NCBI RefSeq assembly: GCF_028282165.1
Contig: NZ_JANQIM010000001.1
Span: 1-64,000 of the forward strand
Length of the DNA: 64,000 nucleotides
Source of the DNA: Winogradskyella sp.
GTDB taxonomy: Bacteria; Bacteroidota; Bacteroidia; Flavobacteriales; Flavobacteriaceae
Direction: 5' to 3'
Positions 1-8,123 of the stretch are shown one piece after another. How positions within the stretch are numbered: position 1 is the stretch's first letter; each line of letters starts with the position of its first letter. The notes beneath the pieces are model-generated. The model searched no databases, was not told where the DNA came from, and saw only the letters and a program-made list of their open reading frames with translations. Made by a program: the position numbers and the translations under genes.

Positions 1-3000
1 TATAGGGGATCCCAAGGGCGCCCTGGCCAAGCTCTGCATCCCCCTGCGTAAGGTAGTAGCTCACCGAATAGACCGGGTTGTTGCCGCTGATATCACCGCT
101 GCGCAGCGTTAGGTCGATCGATGTGAGACCGTCGGGAACACCGTCGTCGCAGACCTCCAAGGGATCGGGCTCTGCAAAAACTGGCAAAGGGTGGACTGTA
201 AACTCGACCGAACTACTATTCGGACAAACACCTGTTGTGATGTATTCTATCGTATAAGTCTCTCCTGGCGTACCGTTTGTAACATCACCTGTATTAATAT
301 CTATTACTGCCGCATCAGGAGGTAAAGGATTAAAACTAAACGTACCGCCCATTGTACCCGTTAGCGTGACCAAACCACCATCGCAGGTCGGCGCTACTGT
401 AAAGCTCGCATCGTCTATAGCTAAAGTATCAAAATCCAAGCTCTGCGTTTCGGAACACACACCGCTTGTTGTATAGCTTATTGTATAAGTAGTTCCAGGT
501 GTTCCACCCGTAACTTCTCCTGTAACTGGATCGATTACTGCACTGTCCGTTGGCAATACTACAAAAGTAAATACTCCGCCAGGAGTGCCTGTTAGCGTAA
601 CAGTACCTCCATCACAAGTTGGTGTTACTGTAAAGCTCGCATCATCAGCATCTATGACCGTAACATCCTGGGTCGAGAACTGAGGGCATGCACCCGATGT
701 TGTATATTCAACTGTATAAGTAGTACCAGATACACCATTAGTAACTGTACCTGTTGCGGCATCTATAACTGCAGCATCAGTGGGGATTGGATTAAATGCA
801 AAGGTTCCACCTGCATCACCAGTTACGGTCGCTGTGCCTCCATCACAAGTAGCCGTCATTATAAAACTCGGATCATCAAACGTGAGTACCGTTAAAATCT
901 CGGTGCTAGACGATGGGCAAACACCTGTAGTCGTGTAACGAATCGTATAGCTCGCACCTGGTTGAGCACCTGTCACTTCACCAGTCCCAGTATCGATTAC
1001 TGAACCGTCCATAGGATCGGGCTCAAACGTAAATATACCACCTATTGTACCTGTTACTGTTGCTGTACCTCCATCGCAGCTTGGATTAAGGTTAAAGGTT
1101 GCATCATCAAGGGTTAAAACACTAAATGTTTGAGAACTCGTTGAAGGGCAAATTCCGTTAGTTGTATATTCTATTGTATAACTTGTTCCTGATGTGCCTC
1201 CAGTAACTTCACCTGTATTAACATCAATAACCGCGGCATCAGTAGGTACTGGATTAAATGTGAATGTTCCACCTACAGTACCAGTAATATTTATGGTTGC
1301 ACCATCACAGGTAGGAGTAATATTAAAAGACGAATCATCGCTTGGGTTCACAATAAGATTAAATACGGCATTAACAGATGCATTATAGCAACTAGAGTCC
1401 CCTATACTCTCAACTCTTACAAAAATTGGCTGAGGATTAATTGTATTAGGGAATGGACTTGATAAAGCCCCTACATCTCCATCAGCATCTGCAAAACTTA
1501 AATGATAAGTTACTTCAAAATCTGAAGGGTTCTGAGCTCCAAGAATACCTAAAGTCTGTGACTCTAAATTAAACAATTCAGTACCGTCATTCAATCCGTC
1601 GTCACACAGTTCAAGATTACCGACTGGATTAATAACTGGCTGTCCTGAAAGACCTAATGTAAAAGGGAAAACCTCATTACATCCAGATGTTAAATATTCA
1701 ATTCTTACATAAATAGTTTCTCCATCTGTTCCAGAATAGTTATTGGTATCTACAATTTCGCCGACATCATTCTCTGCATCTAATTGACTGTTATGATAAG
1801 TTACAACCAAATCACCAGCGTTAGGTGCACTTGCAGTAACAATGGGAGTATTTATTTCTAAATCAAAGATGTAGGGTGCCGAACCTGGATCACAAATTAC
1901 GAGATTATTTGGTAATTCAGTTATTAATTCAGGTAATACATCGATACAAACCTCTTCGGTATATTCGCAACCAAAATCATCAGTAACTCTATATGTATAG
2001 CAATATTGACCAGCATCTGGAGGTGTAACAGTGATTACATTTCCAGTTGTATTAGTTATTGTAGGATCTGCATCCCAAGCTTCGGATGTAATTGTTGGTG
2101 TAAAGGATAATAAGGGCGGTTGCAAAGATGGATCAAACTCTAAACTCCAGAAGAAAATAGTCCCATCATCTACTGGTATATTATCCGTTATTATTATGGT
2201 CCAATCGCCATTGATAGGACTTCCAATAAAATCATCGAAATTACCAACCGGCAAATACGTTCCAGGTTCCCAAGAGTTATTAGGCGGATTAGATCCTGCT
2301 ATGACCGTATTTGCATTTTGAAGTAATGTTGTTGCATCCATGGAAAAACAATAATCTGCCCCAACACCAGGAACGCCATTGTCATTATTGTCAGCTCCTC
2401 CAAAATATATACCACCACCTGCTTGAGCAAATAATTGAACCTGGACACCGCTTGGGCTTTCTAAAAAGATATCTAAATCCCCAGAAAATGAGTGTTCAAT
2501 ATTCAAACATACTGAGGCTATTTGACTACCATCAACGATTACTTCTGAATCATCGTAACAATTTTCAACTATTGTACCAGATGTGTAACTAACGCCATTT
2601 CCATCTGGTAAGCTAGTCTGAGAACCGACAGCTGGAGTACAATCAAAAATAAATTCTGTTGGCATCGCAGAACCTGTAATAGTCGTACTTTCACCATAGC
2701 ACAATGTTGAATTTGCAGCTTGAGTAACAGAAAAATCAGGTTCAGTTCCAACTTGTATTATTTGATCAAGTACATTATTACTAGAACACCCTTGAGGATC
2801 AGCACTAAAATTATCATCTCTAACTATTAAATTAACTAAATATACTCCTGGAGTATCGTAGGAGTGTACTACTGTTTGTCCACTATCAGTAGTATTATCA
2901 CCAAAGTCCCACTCATAGGTCGCACCTGTTGGATCATCTGAAAAAATACCGCCACCTGTAAAAGTAATATCGTCACCTGGGCAAACTTTAATAGCGCCGT

Positions 3001-3478
3001 CCATATCAGCAGCAGGTATGGTATTATCAATTTGAGCTGTGATATTTTGACATGGCTCAAGACAAGAAATTGTGGCCTCCCATCCTGGTGTAGCCGCCGC
3101 ACCATCTGATGTAAACTCTATAGTAAGACATCCCGAAGGATTAATAGCTGGTGTGGCTGTTACAAAGCCAGGGTTATTTACGCCATCATAGGTCCCTAGT
3201 AGTGTGGCCGTGGTATCATCACCATTGTATATACTCATTGTATCTGCTCCAGCTTGAGTGGCAAAAAAATCAAAGTTTAATTGCACCATAAATCCCGGTG
3301 TATCGGGACATATGGTCAAAACCAGATTCTCGTTATTACCGTATTGGCCAAACTCTCCACCAGAATCATAAAAAGTACCCGAACATTGATTAAATGTTCC
3401 GTTTTGCATATTTAAATCTTGCGAAAATCCTATACTAGTGATTAAAATTGTTATAAGGGCTAGTAATTTATTTTTCAT
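1..3478 (-). CDS. Large secreted adhesin-like protein, C-terminus cut by window edge
   Basis: An open frame of 1159 codons runs from ATG at 3478 to the left edge without a stop. Residues 1-19 are a signal peptide ending in GFSQ. Next come a CUB-like domain (about 25-130), a PKD domain (about 146-222, with YEWDFGDN), a proprotein-convertase-type P domain (about 310-455), a cysteine-containing Ig-like stretch (460-515), two gliding-motility-type modules (about 520-700), five 77-residue repeats (about 708-1093), and the start of another module. The first 500 residues closely match the protein at 8113-10146. A T9SS sorting domain would be expected beyond the edge, so export by type IX secretion is inferred. 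A small secreted-protein gene lies 28 bases upstream and is probably co-transcribed. No enzymatic residues are recognisable, so surface adhesion or structure is the likely role. The last 235 bases before the edge are unusually G+C-rich. Confidence 0.85.
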   Translation of the reverse strand, partial: MKNKLLALITILITSIGFSQDLNMQNGTFNQCSGTFYDSGGEFGQYGNNENLVLTICPDTPGFMVQLNFDFFATQAGADTMSIYNGDDTTATLLGTYDGVNNPGFVTATPAINPSGCLTIEFTSDGAAATPGWEATISCLEPCQNITAQIDNTIPAADMDGAIKVCPGDDITFTGGGIFSDDPTGATYEWDFGDNTTDSGQTVVHSYDTPGVYLVNLIVRDDNFSADPQGCSSNNVLDQIIQVGTEPDFSVTQAANSTLCYGESTTITGSAMPTEFIFDCTPAVGSQTSLPDGNGVSYTSGTIVENCYDDSEVIVDGSQIASVCLNIEHSFSGDLDIFLESPSGVQVQLFAQAGGGIYFGGADNNDNGVPGVGADYCFSMDATTLLQNANTVIAGSNPPNNSWEPGTYLPVGNFDDFIGSPINGDWTIIITDNIPVDDGTIFFWSLEFDPSLQPPLLSFTPTITSEAWDADPTITNTTGNVITVTPPDAGQYCYTYRVTDDFGCEYTEEVCIDVLPELITELPNNLVICDPGSAPYIFDLEINTPIVTASAPNAGDLVVTYHNSQLDAENDVGEIVDTNNYSGTDGETIYVRIEYLTSGCNEVFPFTLGLSGQPVINPVGNLELCDDGLNDGTELFNLESQTLGILGAQNPSDFEVTYHLSFADADGDVGALSSPFPNTINPQPIFVRVESIGDSSCYNASVNAVFNLIVNPSDDSSFNITPTCDGATINITGTVGGTFTFNPVPTDAAVIDVNTGEVTGGTSGTSYTIEYTTNGICPSTSSQTFSVLTLDDATFNLNPSCDGGTATVTGTIGGIFTFEPDPMDGSVIDTGTGEVTGAQPGASYTIRYTTTGVCPSSSTEILTVLTFDDPSFIMTATCDGGTATVTGDAGGTFAFNPIPTDAAVIDAATGTVTNGVSGTTYTVEYTTSGACPQFSTQDVTVIDADDASFTVTPTCDGGTVTLTGTPGGVFTFVVLPTDSAVIDPVTGEVTGGTPGTTYTISYTTSGVCSETQSLDFDTLAIDDASFTVAPTCDGGLVTLTGTMGGTFSFNPLPPDAAVIDINTGDVTNGTPGETYTIEYITTGVCPNSSSVEFTVHPLPVFAEPDPLEVCDDGVPDGLTSIDLTLRSGDISGNNPVYSVSYYLTQGDAELGQGALGIPY
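200..1354 (-). repeat. Five in-frame 231-bp coding repeats
   Basis: The plus-strand marker ccatc(a/g)ca, which encodes the CDGG motif on the other strand, recurs at 378, 609, 840, 1071 and 1302. This is an exact 231-base (77-residue) period over five units. Each unit reads roughly DDASF..PTCDGG..TVTGT.GG.F.F and then VIDP.TGEVT, GT.YTI.YTT and GVCPSS. The units differ at many third positions, so this is an old array, not a fresh duplication. Such stacks usually form extended stalks in surface adhesins. Confidence 0.9.
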
Positions 3479-3506
3479 TATTTTTTTATTTAAACAACTT
3501 GTTGTT

Positions 3507-3953
3507 CTATTCAAATTGAGACTTTATAATAATTACATAAGACGTATTGTCAATTCTTACGTATTGACTGAGTTTACCATAAAAATTGAATTGATATTTG
3601 AGAGGATTAAAGTTTTCTAAATCAATAGTTTGGTCTCTTTTGATATCCATATAAACATCAAATATTGGAATCTCCGAAAGCTTCTTGAGTTTAGAAAGAT
3701 CTTTATTTTTGAGTTCTACTATCTCAAACCTGTTTCTTAAAATATGTTTGGTATCCTTTAAACGTTGAGGAATACTAAAAATATATTTTTCTGCAGCGTC
3801 TTCACCATACACCTCAATTATCATTGCCTTTTCTTCAATAGATAGTGCATCATCAATATTTTTGGGATAATTAACAAATTTTTGATGATCTTGGGAGATA
3901 GTTAGATTAATACTGAATAGGAAAGTACAAAATACAATGGTCAGTCTTTTCAT
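3507..3953 (-). CDS. Small secreted protein of unknown function
   Basis: This is a 148-residue protein with a clear signal peptide (about residues 1-20, MKRLTIVFCTFLFSINLTIS). The mature part is charged, with alternating helical and strand-like stretches and no motif I recognise. Its stop lies 28 bases before the start of the large adhesin gene, so the two probably form one transcript. Upstream there is no TAnnTTTG promoter. Instead there is the AGGGTAGG-N16-TTGTTATATA element at 4036-4069, which matches the putative ECF promoters of the sigma/FecR locus. I infer co-regulation with the adhesin; the function is unknown. Confidence 0.75.
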   Translation of the reverse strand: MKRLTIVFCTFLFSINLTISQDHQKFVNYPKNIDDALSIEEKAMIIEVYGEDAAEKYIFSIPQRLKDTKHILRNRFEIVELKNKDLSKLKKLSEIPIFDVYMDIKRDQTIDLENFNPLKYQFNFYGKLSQYVRIDNTSYVIIIKSQFE

Positions 3954-4035
3954 ATTTAAATAATTTTGAACGTGGAAAGTAATAAATTTATGATAACTTA
4001 ACAGTAATTTAATCTATTAAATATAGCATTTCGTC

Positions 4036-4069
4036 TATATAACAAATTTAAATCTGAATCTCCTACCCT
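4036..4069 (-). promoter_or_regulatory. Putative ECF-sigma promoter upstream of small secreted gene and adhesin
   Basis: Read on the minus strand: AGGGTAGG (4069-4062), 16 bases, then TTGTTATATA (4045-4036). Both boxes and the 16-base gap equal those in front of fecR (35254-35287), and nearly equal those in front of the acidic lipoprotein (34632-34665). It would give an approximately 75-base leader to the gene starting at 3953. Confidence 0.6.
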
Positions 4070-4090
4070 AGCCATACTATTTTTATTGCT

Positions 4091-4098
4091 TATCTTTG
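4091..4098 (+). promoter_or_regulatory. Housekeeping promoter -7 box of folE
   Basis: TATCTTTG matches the Bacteroidota TAnnTTTG box, 52 bases before the folE ATG. No TTG lies at the ideal distance. Confidence 0.5.
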
Positions 4099-4150
4099 CA
4101 GTTCTATTTCAGGTATACTGATTATCTGATCAAATAAATACAATTTAATT

Positions 4151-4828
4151 ATGAAAATCGATAGCGATTTTAATGATATTGATGCTTTAGGAGATAGTCA
4201 CATAGGTACTTCTAGTGACACACCTATGCGACAAGATGCTTTTAAATTATCTAATGAAGAAAAAATAGATATCATTAAAGATGATGTAAGACATATAATG
4301 GAAACTTTAGGTCTTGATCTTAGTGATGATAGCCTTAGTGGCACACCTAATAGAGTTGCAAAGATGTTTGTTAATGAAATCTTTGGTGGCTTAGATCCAG
4401 ATAAAAAACCAAGTGCCTCAACATTTGAAAATAAATACAAGTATGGTGAAATGCTCGTAGAAAAAAACATCACTGTTTATTCTACTTGTGAACACCACTT
4501 ACTCCCAATCGTTGGTAAAGCTCATGTTGCATATATTTCTAGCGGGAAAGTCGTTGGTCTTTCTAAGATGAATAGAATCGTAGATTATTTTGCTAAGCGC
4601 CCTCAAGTACAGGAGCGCCTTACCATTCAAATTGTAAGGGAATTGCAAAGTGTTTTAAATACAGAAGATGTAGCTTGCGTTATAGATGCTAAACATCTTT
4701 GCGTTAATTCTCGCGGCATTAGAGATGTTGATTGCAGTACCGTAACTTCAGAGTTTGGCGGAAAATTCAAAGAAAAGGAAACGCGAAGAGAATTCTTGGA
4801 TTACATTCAACTAGATACGCAATTTTAG
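4151..4828 (+). CDS. folE: GTP cyclohydrolase I
   Basis: The 225-residue protein converts GTP to 7,8-dihydroneopterin triphosphate, the entry step to tetrahydrofolate and, in many bacteria, to queuosine. Family signatures are present: the zinc and catalytic segment STCEHHLLPIVGKAHVAYI, the segment GLSKMNRIVDYFAKRPQVQE, and the second zinc-binding region AKHLCVNSRGIRD. The length is normal for the family with a short N-terminal extension. The queuosine gene queE is also in this window (24038-24670). cysS follows after 58 bases but has its own promoter-like sequence. The call is secure. Confidence 0.97.
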   Translation: MKIDSDFNDIDALGDSHIGTSSDTPMRQDAFKLSNEEKIDIIKDDVRHIMETLGLDLSDDSLSGTPNRVAKMFVNEIFGGLDPDKKPSASTFENKYKYGEMLVEKNITVYSTCEHHLLPIVGKAHVAYISSGKVVGLSKMNRIVDYFAKRPQVQERLTIQIVRELQSVLNTEDVACVIDAKHLCVNSRGIRDVDCSTVTSEFGGKFKEKETRREFLDYIQLDTQF

Positions 4829-4829
4829 C

Positions 4830-4860
4830 TTGTTTAATCTGTGTTAGTTCTTTAGCTTTG
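4830..4860 (+). promoter_or_regulatory. Promoter of cysS
   Basis: TTG at 4830-4832, 20 bases, then TAGCTTTG at 4853-4860, a good Bacteroidota -33/-7 pair. It lies 26 bases before the cysS start. Confidence 0.55.
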
Positions 4861-4886
4861 TTCAAATATTTATTGAAACAAGCTCT

Positions 4887-6371
4887 ATGCCTCTTTACGA
4901 TTCACAAACCATAAAAATTTACAACTCTTTAACAGGAGAAAAGGAAGTATTTGCCCCAATTACCGAAGGCAATGTAGGCATGTATGTATGTGGACCAACT
5001 GTATATAGTAATGTGCATCTAGGCAATGTAAGGACTTTTATGTCTTTTGATATGGTTTACAGATACCTAAAACATTTAGGGTATAAAGTACGGTATGTTA
5101 GAAATATTACCGACGCTGGCCACTTAGAAAATGATGCCGACTCAGGTGAAGACAAAATCACTAAAAAAGCGCGTTTAGAACAAATAGAACCTATGGAGGT
5201 TGTACAACGCTATACTTTAGATTTTCATAATGTATTAAAGACTCTTAATTTTCTACCACCAAGTATAGAACCTACGGCTACAGGTCATATCATAGAACAA
5301 ATAGAACTAGTCAAAACCATTATTGATAACGGATTTGCTTACGTCGTTAATGGCTCCGTGTATTTTGATGTTCATAAATTTAATAAAGTAAAAGAGTATG
5401 GAAAGTTAAGCAAACGAAAGCTTGAAGACCTCATACACAATACCAGAGTTCTCGACGGACAATCTGACAAGAAAAATCCGCAGGATTTTGCACTTTGGAA
5501 GCGTGCGGAACCACAACATATAATGCGCTGGCCTTCACCATGGGGTGACGGTTTTCCTGGTTGGCATTTAGAATGTACAGCCATGAGTACAAAGTATCTG
5601 GGCGATAAATTTGATATTCATGGTGGTGGTATGGACTTAAAATTTCCACATCACGAATGTGAAATTGCCCAGAATGAAGCTGCAAAGGGTTGTTCTCCAG
5701 TTAACTATTGGATGCACGCCAATATGCTTCATCTCAATGGACAACGTATGGCTAAAAGTACCGGTAATACTGTAAATCCCCATGAATTACTTTCTGGCGA
5801 TAATGATTTTTTCAGTAAAGCATATTCGCCAAGTGTTATTCGTTTCTTTAACGCTCAGTCGTCTTACAGAAGTATTTTAGACCTTACAGATGATGGTTTA
5901 CTGGCAAGTGAAAAAGGTTATAATAGACTTATGGAAGCGATTAATACGCTTGATACTTTAAATTCTGGAAATGTTTCAACATTTAATGTTTCAGAATGGC
6001 GACAAAAGTGTTACGATGCCATGAATGATGATTTTAACTCACCTATTCTTATTGCTCATCTTTTTGAAGCTTCAAAATTGGTTAATCAAATTAAAAATAA
6101 TAAGGCTTCACTAACTTCTAATGACCTAGAAATTTTAAAGAAAACTATGAACGACTTCGCATTTAATGTGCTTGGTTTGGTTAATGTTGTCAAAGAAGAT
6201 TCTAGTGCCGATAAATTATCTGGTGCAGTTGAAATTTTAATTAATCTCAGAAATGAAGCAAGACAGAATAAAGATTTTGCTTTATCAGACAAGATAAGAA
6301 ATGAACTCGCTGACGTTGGAATTCAGTTAAAGGACAGTAGGGAAGGCACAACATTTACGACCAATAATTAA
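4887..6371 (+). CDS. cysS: Cysteinyl-tRNA synthetase
   Basis: This 494-residue class I aminoacyl-tRNA synthetase charges tRNA-Cys. The HIGH-type motif is HLGN within [16 protein letters not shown], which also carries the first zinc-ligand cysteine. The remaining zinc ligands lie in [10 protein letters not shown] and in [10 protein letters not shown]. The KMSKS-type loop is MAKSTGN. The C-terminal DALR-like helical domain ends near the stop. The length matches Bacteroidota homologues. It is followed by yidD after two bases, so the two are probably translated from one transcript. Confidence 0.97.
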   Translation: MPLYDSQTIKIYNSLTGEKEVFAPITEGNVGMYVCGPTVYSNVHLGNVRTFMSFDMVYRYLKHLGYKVRYVRNITDAGHLENDADSGEDKITKKARLEQIEPMEVVQRYTLDFHNVLKTLNFLPPSIEPTATGHIIEQIELVKTIIDNGFAYVVNGSVYFDVHKFNKVKEYGKLSKRKLEDLIHNTRVLDGQSDKKNPQDFALWKRAEPQHIMRWPSPWGDGFPGWHLECTAMSTKYLGDKFDIHGGGMDLKFPHHECEIAQNEAAKGCSPVNYWMHANMLHLNGQRMAKSTGNTVNPHELLSGDNDFFSKAYSPSVIRFFNAQSSYRSILDLTDDGLLASEKGYNRLMEAINTLDTLNSGNVSTFNVSEWRQKCYDAMNDDFNSPILIAHLFEASKLVNQIKNNKASLTSNDLEILKKTMNDFAFNVLGLVNVVKEDSSADKLSGAVEILINLRNEARQNKDFALSDKIRNELADVGIQLKDSREGTTFTTNN

Positions 6372-6373
6372 TC

Positions 6374-6610
6374 GTGAAAAAACTGCTTACATATCCTTTT
6401 TTGTTCTTAATCAAAATCTATCAAATCTTTATTTCTCCTATCACTCCCGCTACATGCAGATACCAACCAACATGTTCGCATTATGCTAAAGAGGCTTTGG
6501 AAGTACATGGTCTTTTTAAGGGTGGTAAATTAGCTTTGAAACGTATTTTCAGTTGTCATCCATGGGGTGGAAAAGGTTATGATCCTGTACCTGACAAGGA
6601 TGACAACTGA
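6374..6610 (+). CDS. yidD: YidD membrane protein insertion efficiency factor, with remodelled 3' end
   Basis: This 78-residue protein starts with GTG two bases after cysS. It has an amphipathic N-terminus and the family signature [22 protein letters not shown], followed by [15 protein letters not shown]. YidD helps YidC insert membrane proteins. The C-terminus reads VPDKDDN-stop. A second copy of the sequence encoding [10 protein letters not shown], followed by PKDD-stop, lies 123 bases downstream (6686-6730). This suggests the original 3' end was displaced by a local duplication or insertion. The bases encoding the new tail are the exact reverse complement of upstream codons of the same gene. 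The core of the protein is intact and probably functional. Confidence 0.9.
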   Translation: MKKLLTYPFLFLIKIYQIFISPITPATCRYQPTCSHYAKEALEVHGLFKGGKLALKRIFSCHPWGGKGYDPVPDKDDN

Positions 6611-6614
6611 AAAT
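6545..6614. repeat. 17-bp perfect inverted repeat spanning the yidD 3' end
   Basis: The arm at 6545-6561 (ATTTTCAGTTGTCATCC) is the exact reverse complement of 6598-6614, with a 36-base loop that contains most of repeat copy 1. The left arm encodes FSCH; the right arm encodes the last residues and the stop. It could form a hairpin in the mRNA and looks like the product of template switching. Confidence 0.85.
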
Positions 6615-6714
6615 TTTTCCCGCACACCTTCTCGCCCATTCGCTTAAAATGTACACCGTACATTTTCGTTTTCGCTCTGTCGCCCTGGGGTGGAAAAGGT
6701 TATGATCCTGTACC
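6563..6714. repeat. 29-bp direct repeat with 123-bp offset
   Basis: The 29 bases at 6563-6591 recur identically at 6686-6714. Both begin TGGGGTGGAAAAGG and end GATCCTGTACC. Copy 1 is in the yidD frame. Copy 2 is followed by codons PKDD-stop, which look like the ancestral gene end. Confidence 0.95.
6646..6666. repeat. Palindrome inside the yidD-associated insertion
   Basis: AAAATGTAC, a three-base loop ACC, then GTACATTTT: perfect nine-base arms within the 94-base segment separating the two 29-bp repeats. Flanking bases are pyrimidine- and CG-rich, unlike nearby intergenic DNA. Confidence 0.8.
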
Positions 6715-6795
6715 ACCAAAAGACGATTAATATAACGTTAATCTCGTTTTCAATCGTTTTCAAAATAGTATATTTACGCCATAAAGTAAACATCT

Positions 6796-7626
6796 ATGCA
6801 ATTATTACAGATTGATTGGAATCCTATTAAATCTATCGATTTAGGTTTTTTCGAACTTCATTTTTATAGCCTTATGTGGATTATAGCTTTTGTACTAGGC
6901 TTCTACATTACTAAGCGCATATGGAAAAACGAAAATCAAACTAGCGACACCTTAGATTCTTTATTTATTTACTCGGTTTTAGGTATTATGATTGGAGCGC
7001 GATTGGGGCATGTTATCTTTTATCAACCTGAATTGTTTAAAGAAGACTTCTTTAGTATCTTTTTGCCATTTAGTTTTAAGGACGGTATTCGTTTTACAGG
7101 TTTTGCAGGCTTGGCAAGCCACGGCGCGGCAATTGGAATGATTATTTCGATGTATCTTTTTAATAAGAGAGTCTTAAAGAAGACCGTGCTTTGGATGCTG
7201 GATCGCATAGTTATTGCTACTGCTCTAGGTGCTGTTTTTGTGAGAATAGGCAATTTTATCAATTCGGAAATTGTTGGTACTAAAACAGATAGTGTTTTCG
7301 GTGTCGTATTTAAACAAAATGGTGAGAATTTTGCACGGCACCCTGCTCAATTGTATGAGGCTTTTTGTTACATTTTTGTGTTTTTGGTTTTGTTTTATTT
7401 CTATTGGAAAACCAATAAAGCTAAACAAGAGGGATTTTTGTTTGGTCTGTTCCTTGTTTTTCTGTGGACCATTAGATTTTTTATAGAGTTTGTTAAGGAA
7501 GCTCAAGTTGAAGGACGCGATGACTACGTTTGGTTTATGAATACAGGACAGGTGCTTAGTGTACCTTTTATTTTAATTGGTCTTTATTTTATGTTTGTTT
7601 ACAAACCTAAAAAAGCAATGGAATAA
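6796..7626 (+). CDS. lgt: Prolipoprotein diacylglyceryl transferase
   Basis: This 276-residue inner-membrane enzyme transfers diacylglycerol from phosphatidylglycerol to the lipobox cysteine of prolipoproteins. There are about seven hydrophobic segments. Conserved elements are GARLGHVIFYQP, the catalytic region FAGLASHGAAIGM, the Lgt signature RIGNFINSEIVG, the segment RHPAQLYEA, and FFIEFVKEAQ near the end. It overlaps the next gene by one base, and that gene encodes a lipoprotein, a likely substrate. Many other lipoproteins in the window would also depend on it. Confidence 0.96.
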   Translation: MQLLQIDWNPIKSIDLGFFELHFYSLMWIIAFVLGFYITKRIWKNENQTSDTLDSLFIYSVLGIMIGARLGHVIFYQPELFKEDFFSIFLPFSFKDGIRFTGFAGLASHGAAIGMIISMYLFNKRVLKKTVLWMLDRIVIATALGAVFVRIGNFINSEIVGTKTDSVFGVVFKQNGENFARHPAQLYEAFCYIFVFLVLFYFYWKTNKAKQEGFLFGLFLVFLWTIRFFIEFVKEAQVEGRDDYVWFMNTGQVLSVPFILIGLYFMFVYKPKKAME

Positions 7627-8123
7627 TGCAGTTTCGTTTATCCTGCAAATACATATTTTTAGTTGTCGGCCTAATCTTACTAGTTAGCTGTGAAGATCAA
7701 AAGACGGTAAAAACAGAAGATAAAATTGTGGTCAGTTTTAAGAAGGAAGGTGTTTTACACCTAAAAAAATCCGGCTCTGATTCTATTACAAAGACATTGG
7801 ATATTGAAATTGCCGATAATGAATATGAGACTCAAACAGGTTTAATGTATAGAACCGAACTTGGTATACAACAAGGTATGCTATTTGTATTTCCTGATAT
7901 GCAAATGCGCAGTTTCTATATGAAGAACACTAAAATTCCTTTAGATATTATTTATATAGGCGAAGACAAAACCATAGTAAGTTTTCAGAAAAACACTAAA
8001 CCTTTTGATGAAACATCACTTCCCTCTGAAGTCCCTGCCAAATATGTTTTGGAAATCAACGCAGGACTTTCTGATGAATGGCAACTCGAGGTTGGTGATA
8101 CGATTGAGTTTTCTAAATCTTAA
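7626..8123 (+). CDS. DUF192 family lipoprotein
   Basis: The 165-residue protein has a lipoprotein signal ending LLVSC. The C-terminal 120 residues form a DUF192 domain: QTGLMYRTEL, GMLFVFPDMQMRSFYMKNTKIPLDIIYI (in two parts), then AKYVLEINAG and the terminal GDTIEF. DUF192 proteins are small periplasmic or surface beta-folds with no firmly assigned function. The start ATG shares its A with the lgt stop, so translation is coupled. The 3' end overlaps the convergent adhesin gene by 11 bases. Confidence 0.9.
   Translation: MQFRLSCKYIFLVVGLILLVSCEDQKTVKTEDKIVVSFKKEGVLHLKKSGSDSITKTLDIEIADNEYETQTGLMYRTELGIQQGMLFVFPDMQMRSFYMKNTKIPLDIIYIGEDKTIVSFQKNTKPFDETSLPSEVPAKYVLEINAGLSDEWQLEVGDTIEFSKS

Noticed and set aside
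6668..6730. Second small gene encoded by the repeated yidD end
   Set aside because: It has no start codon or conserved N-terminus; it is the leftover 3' end.
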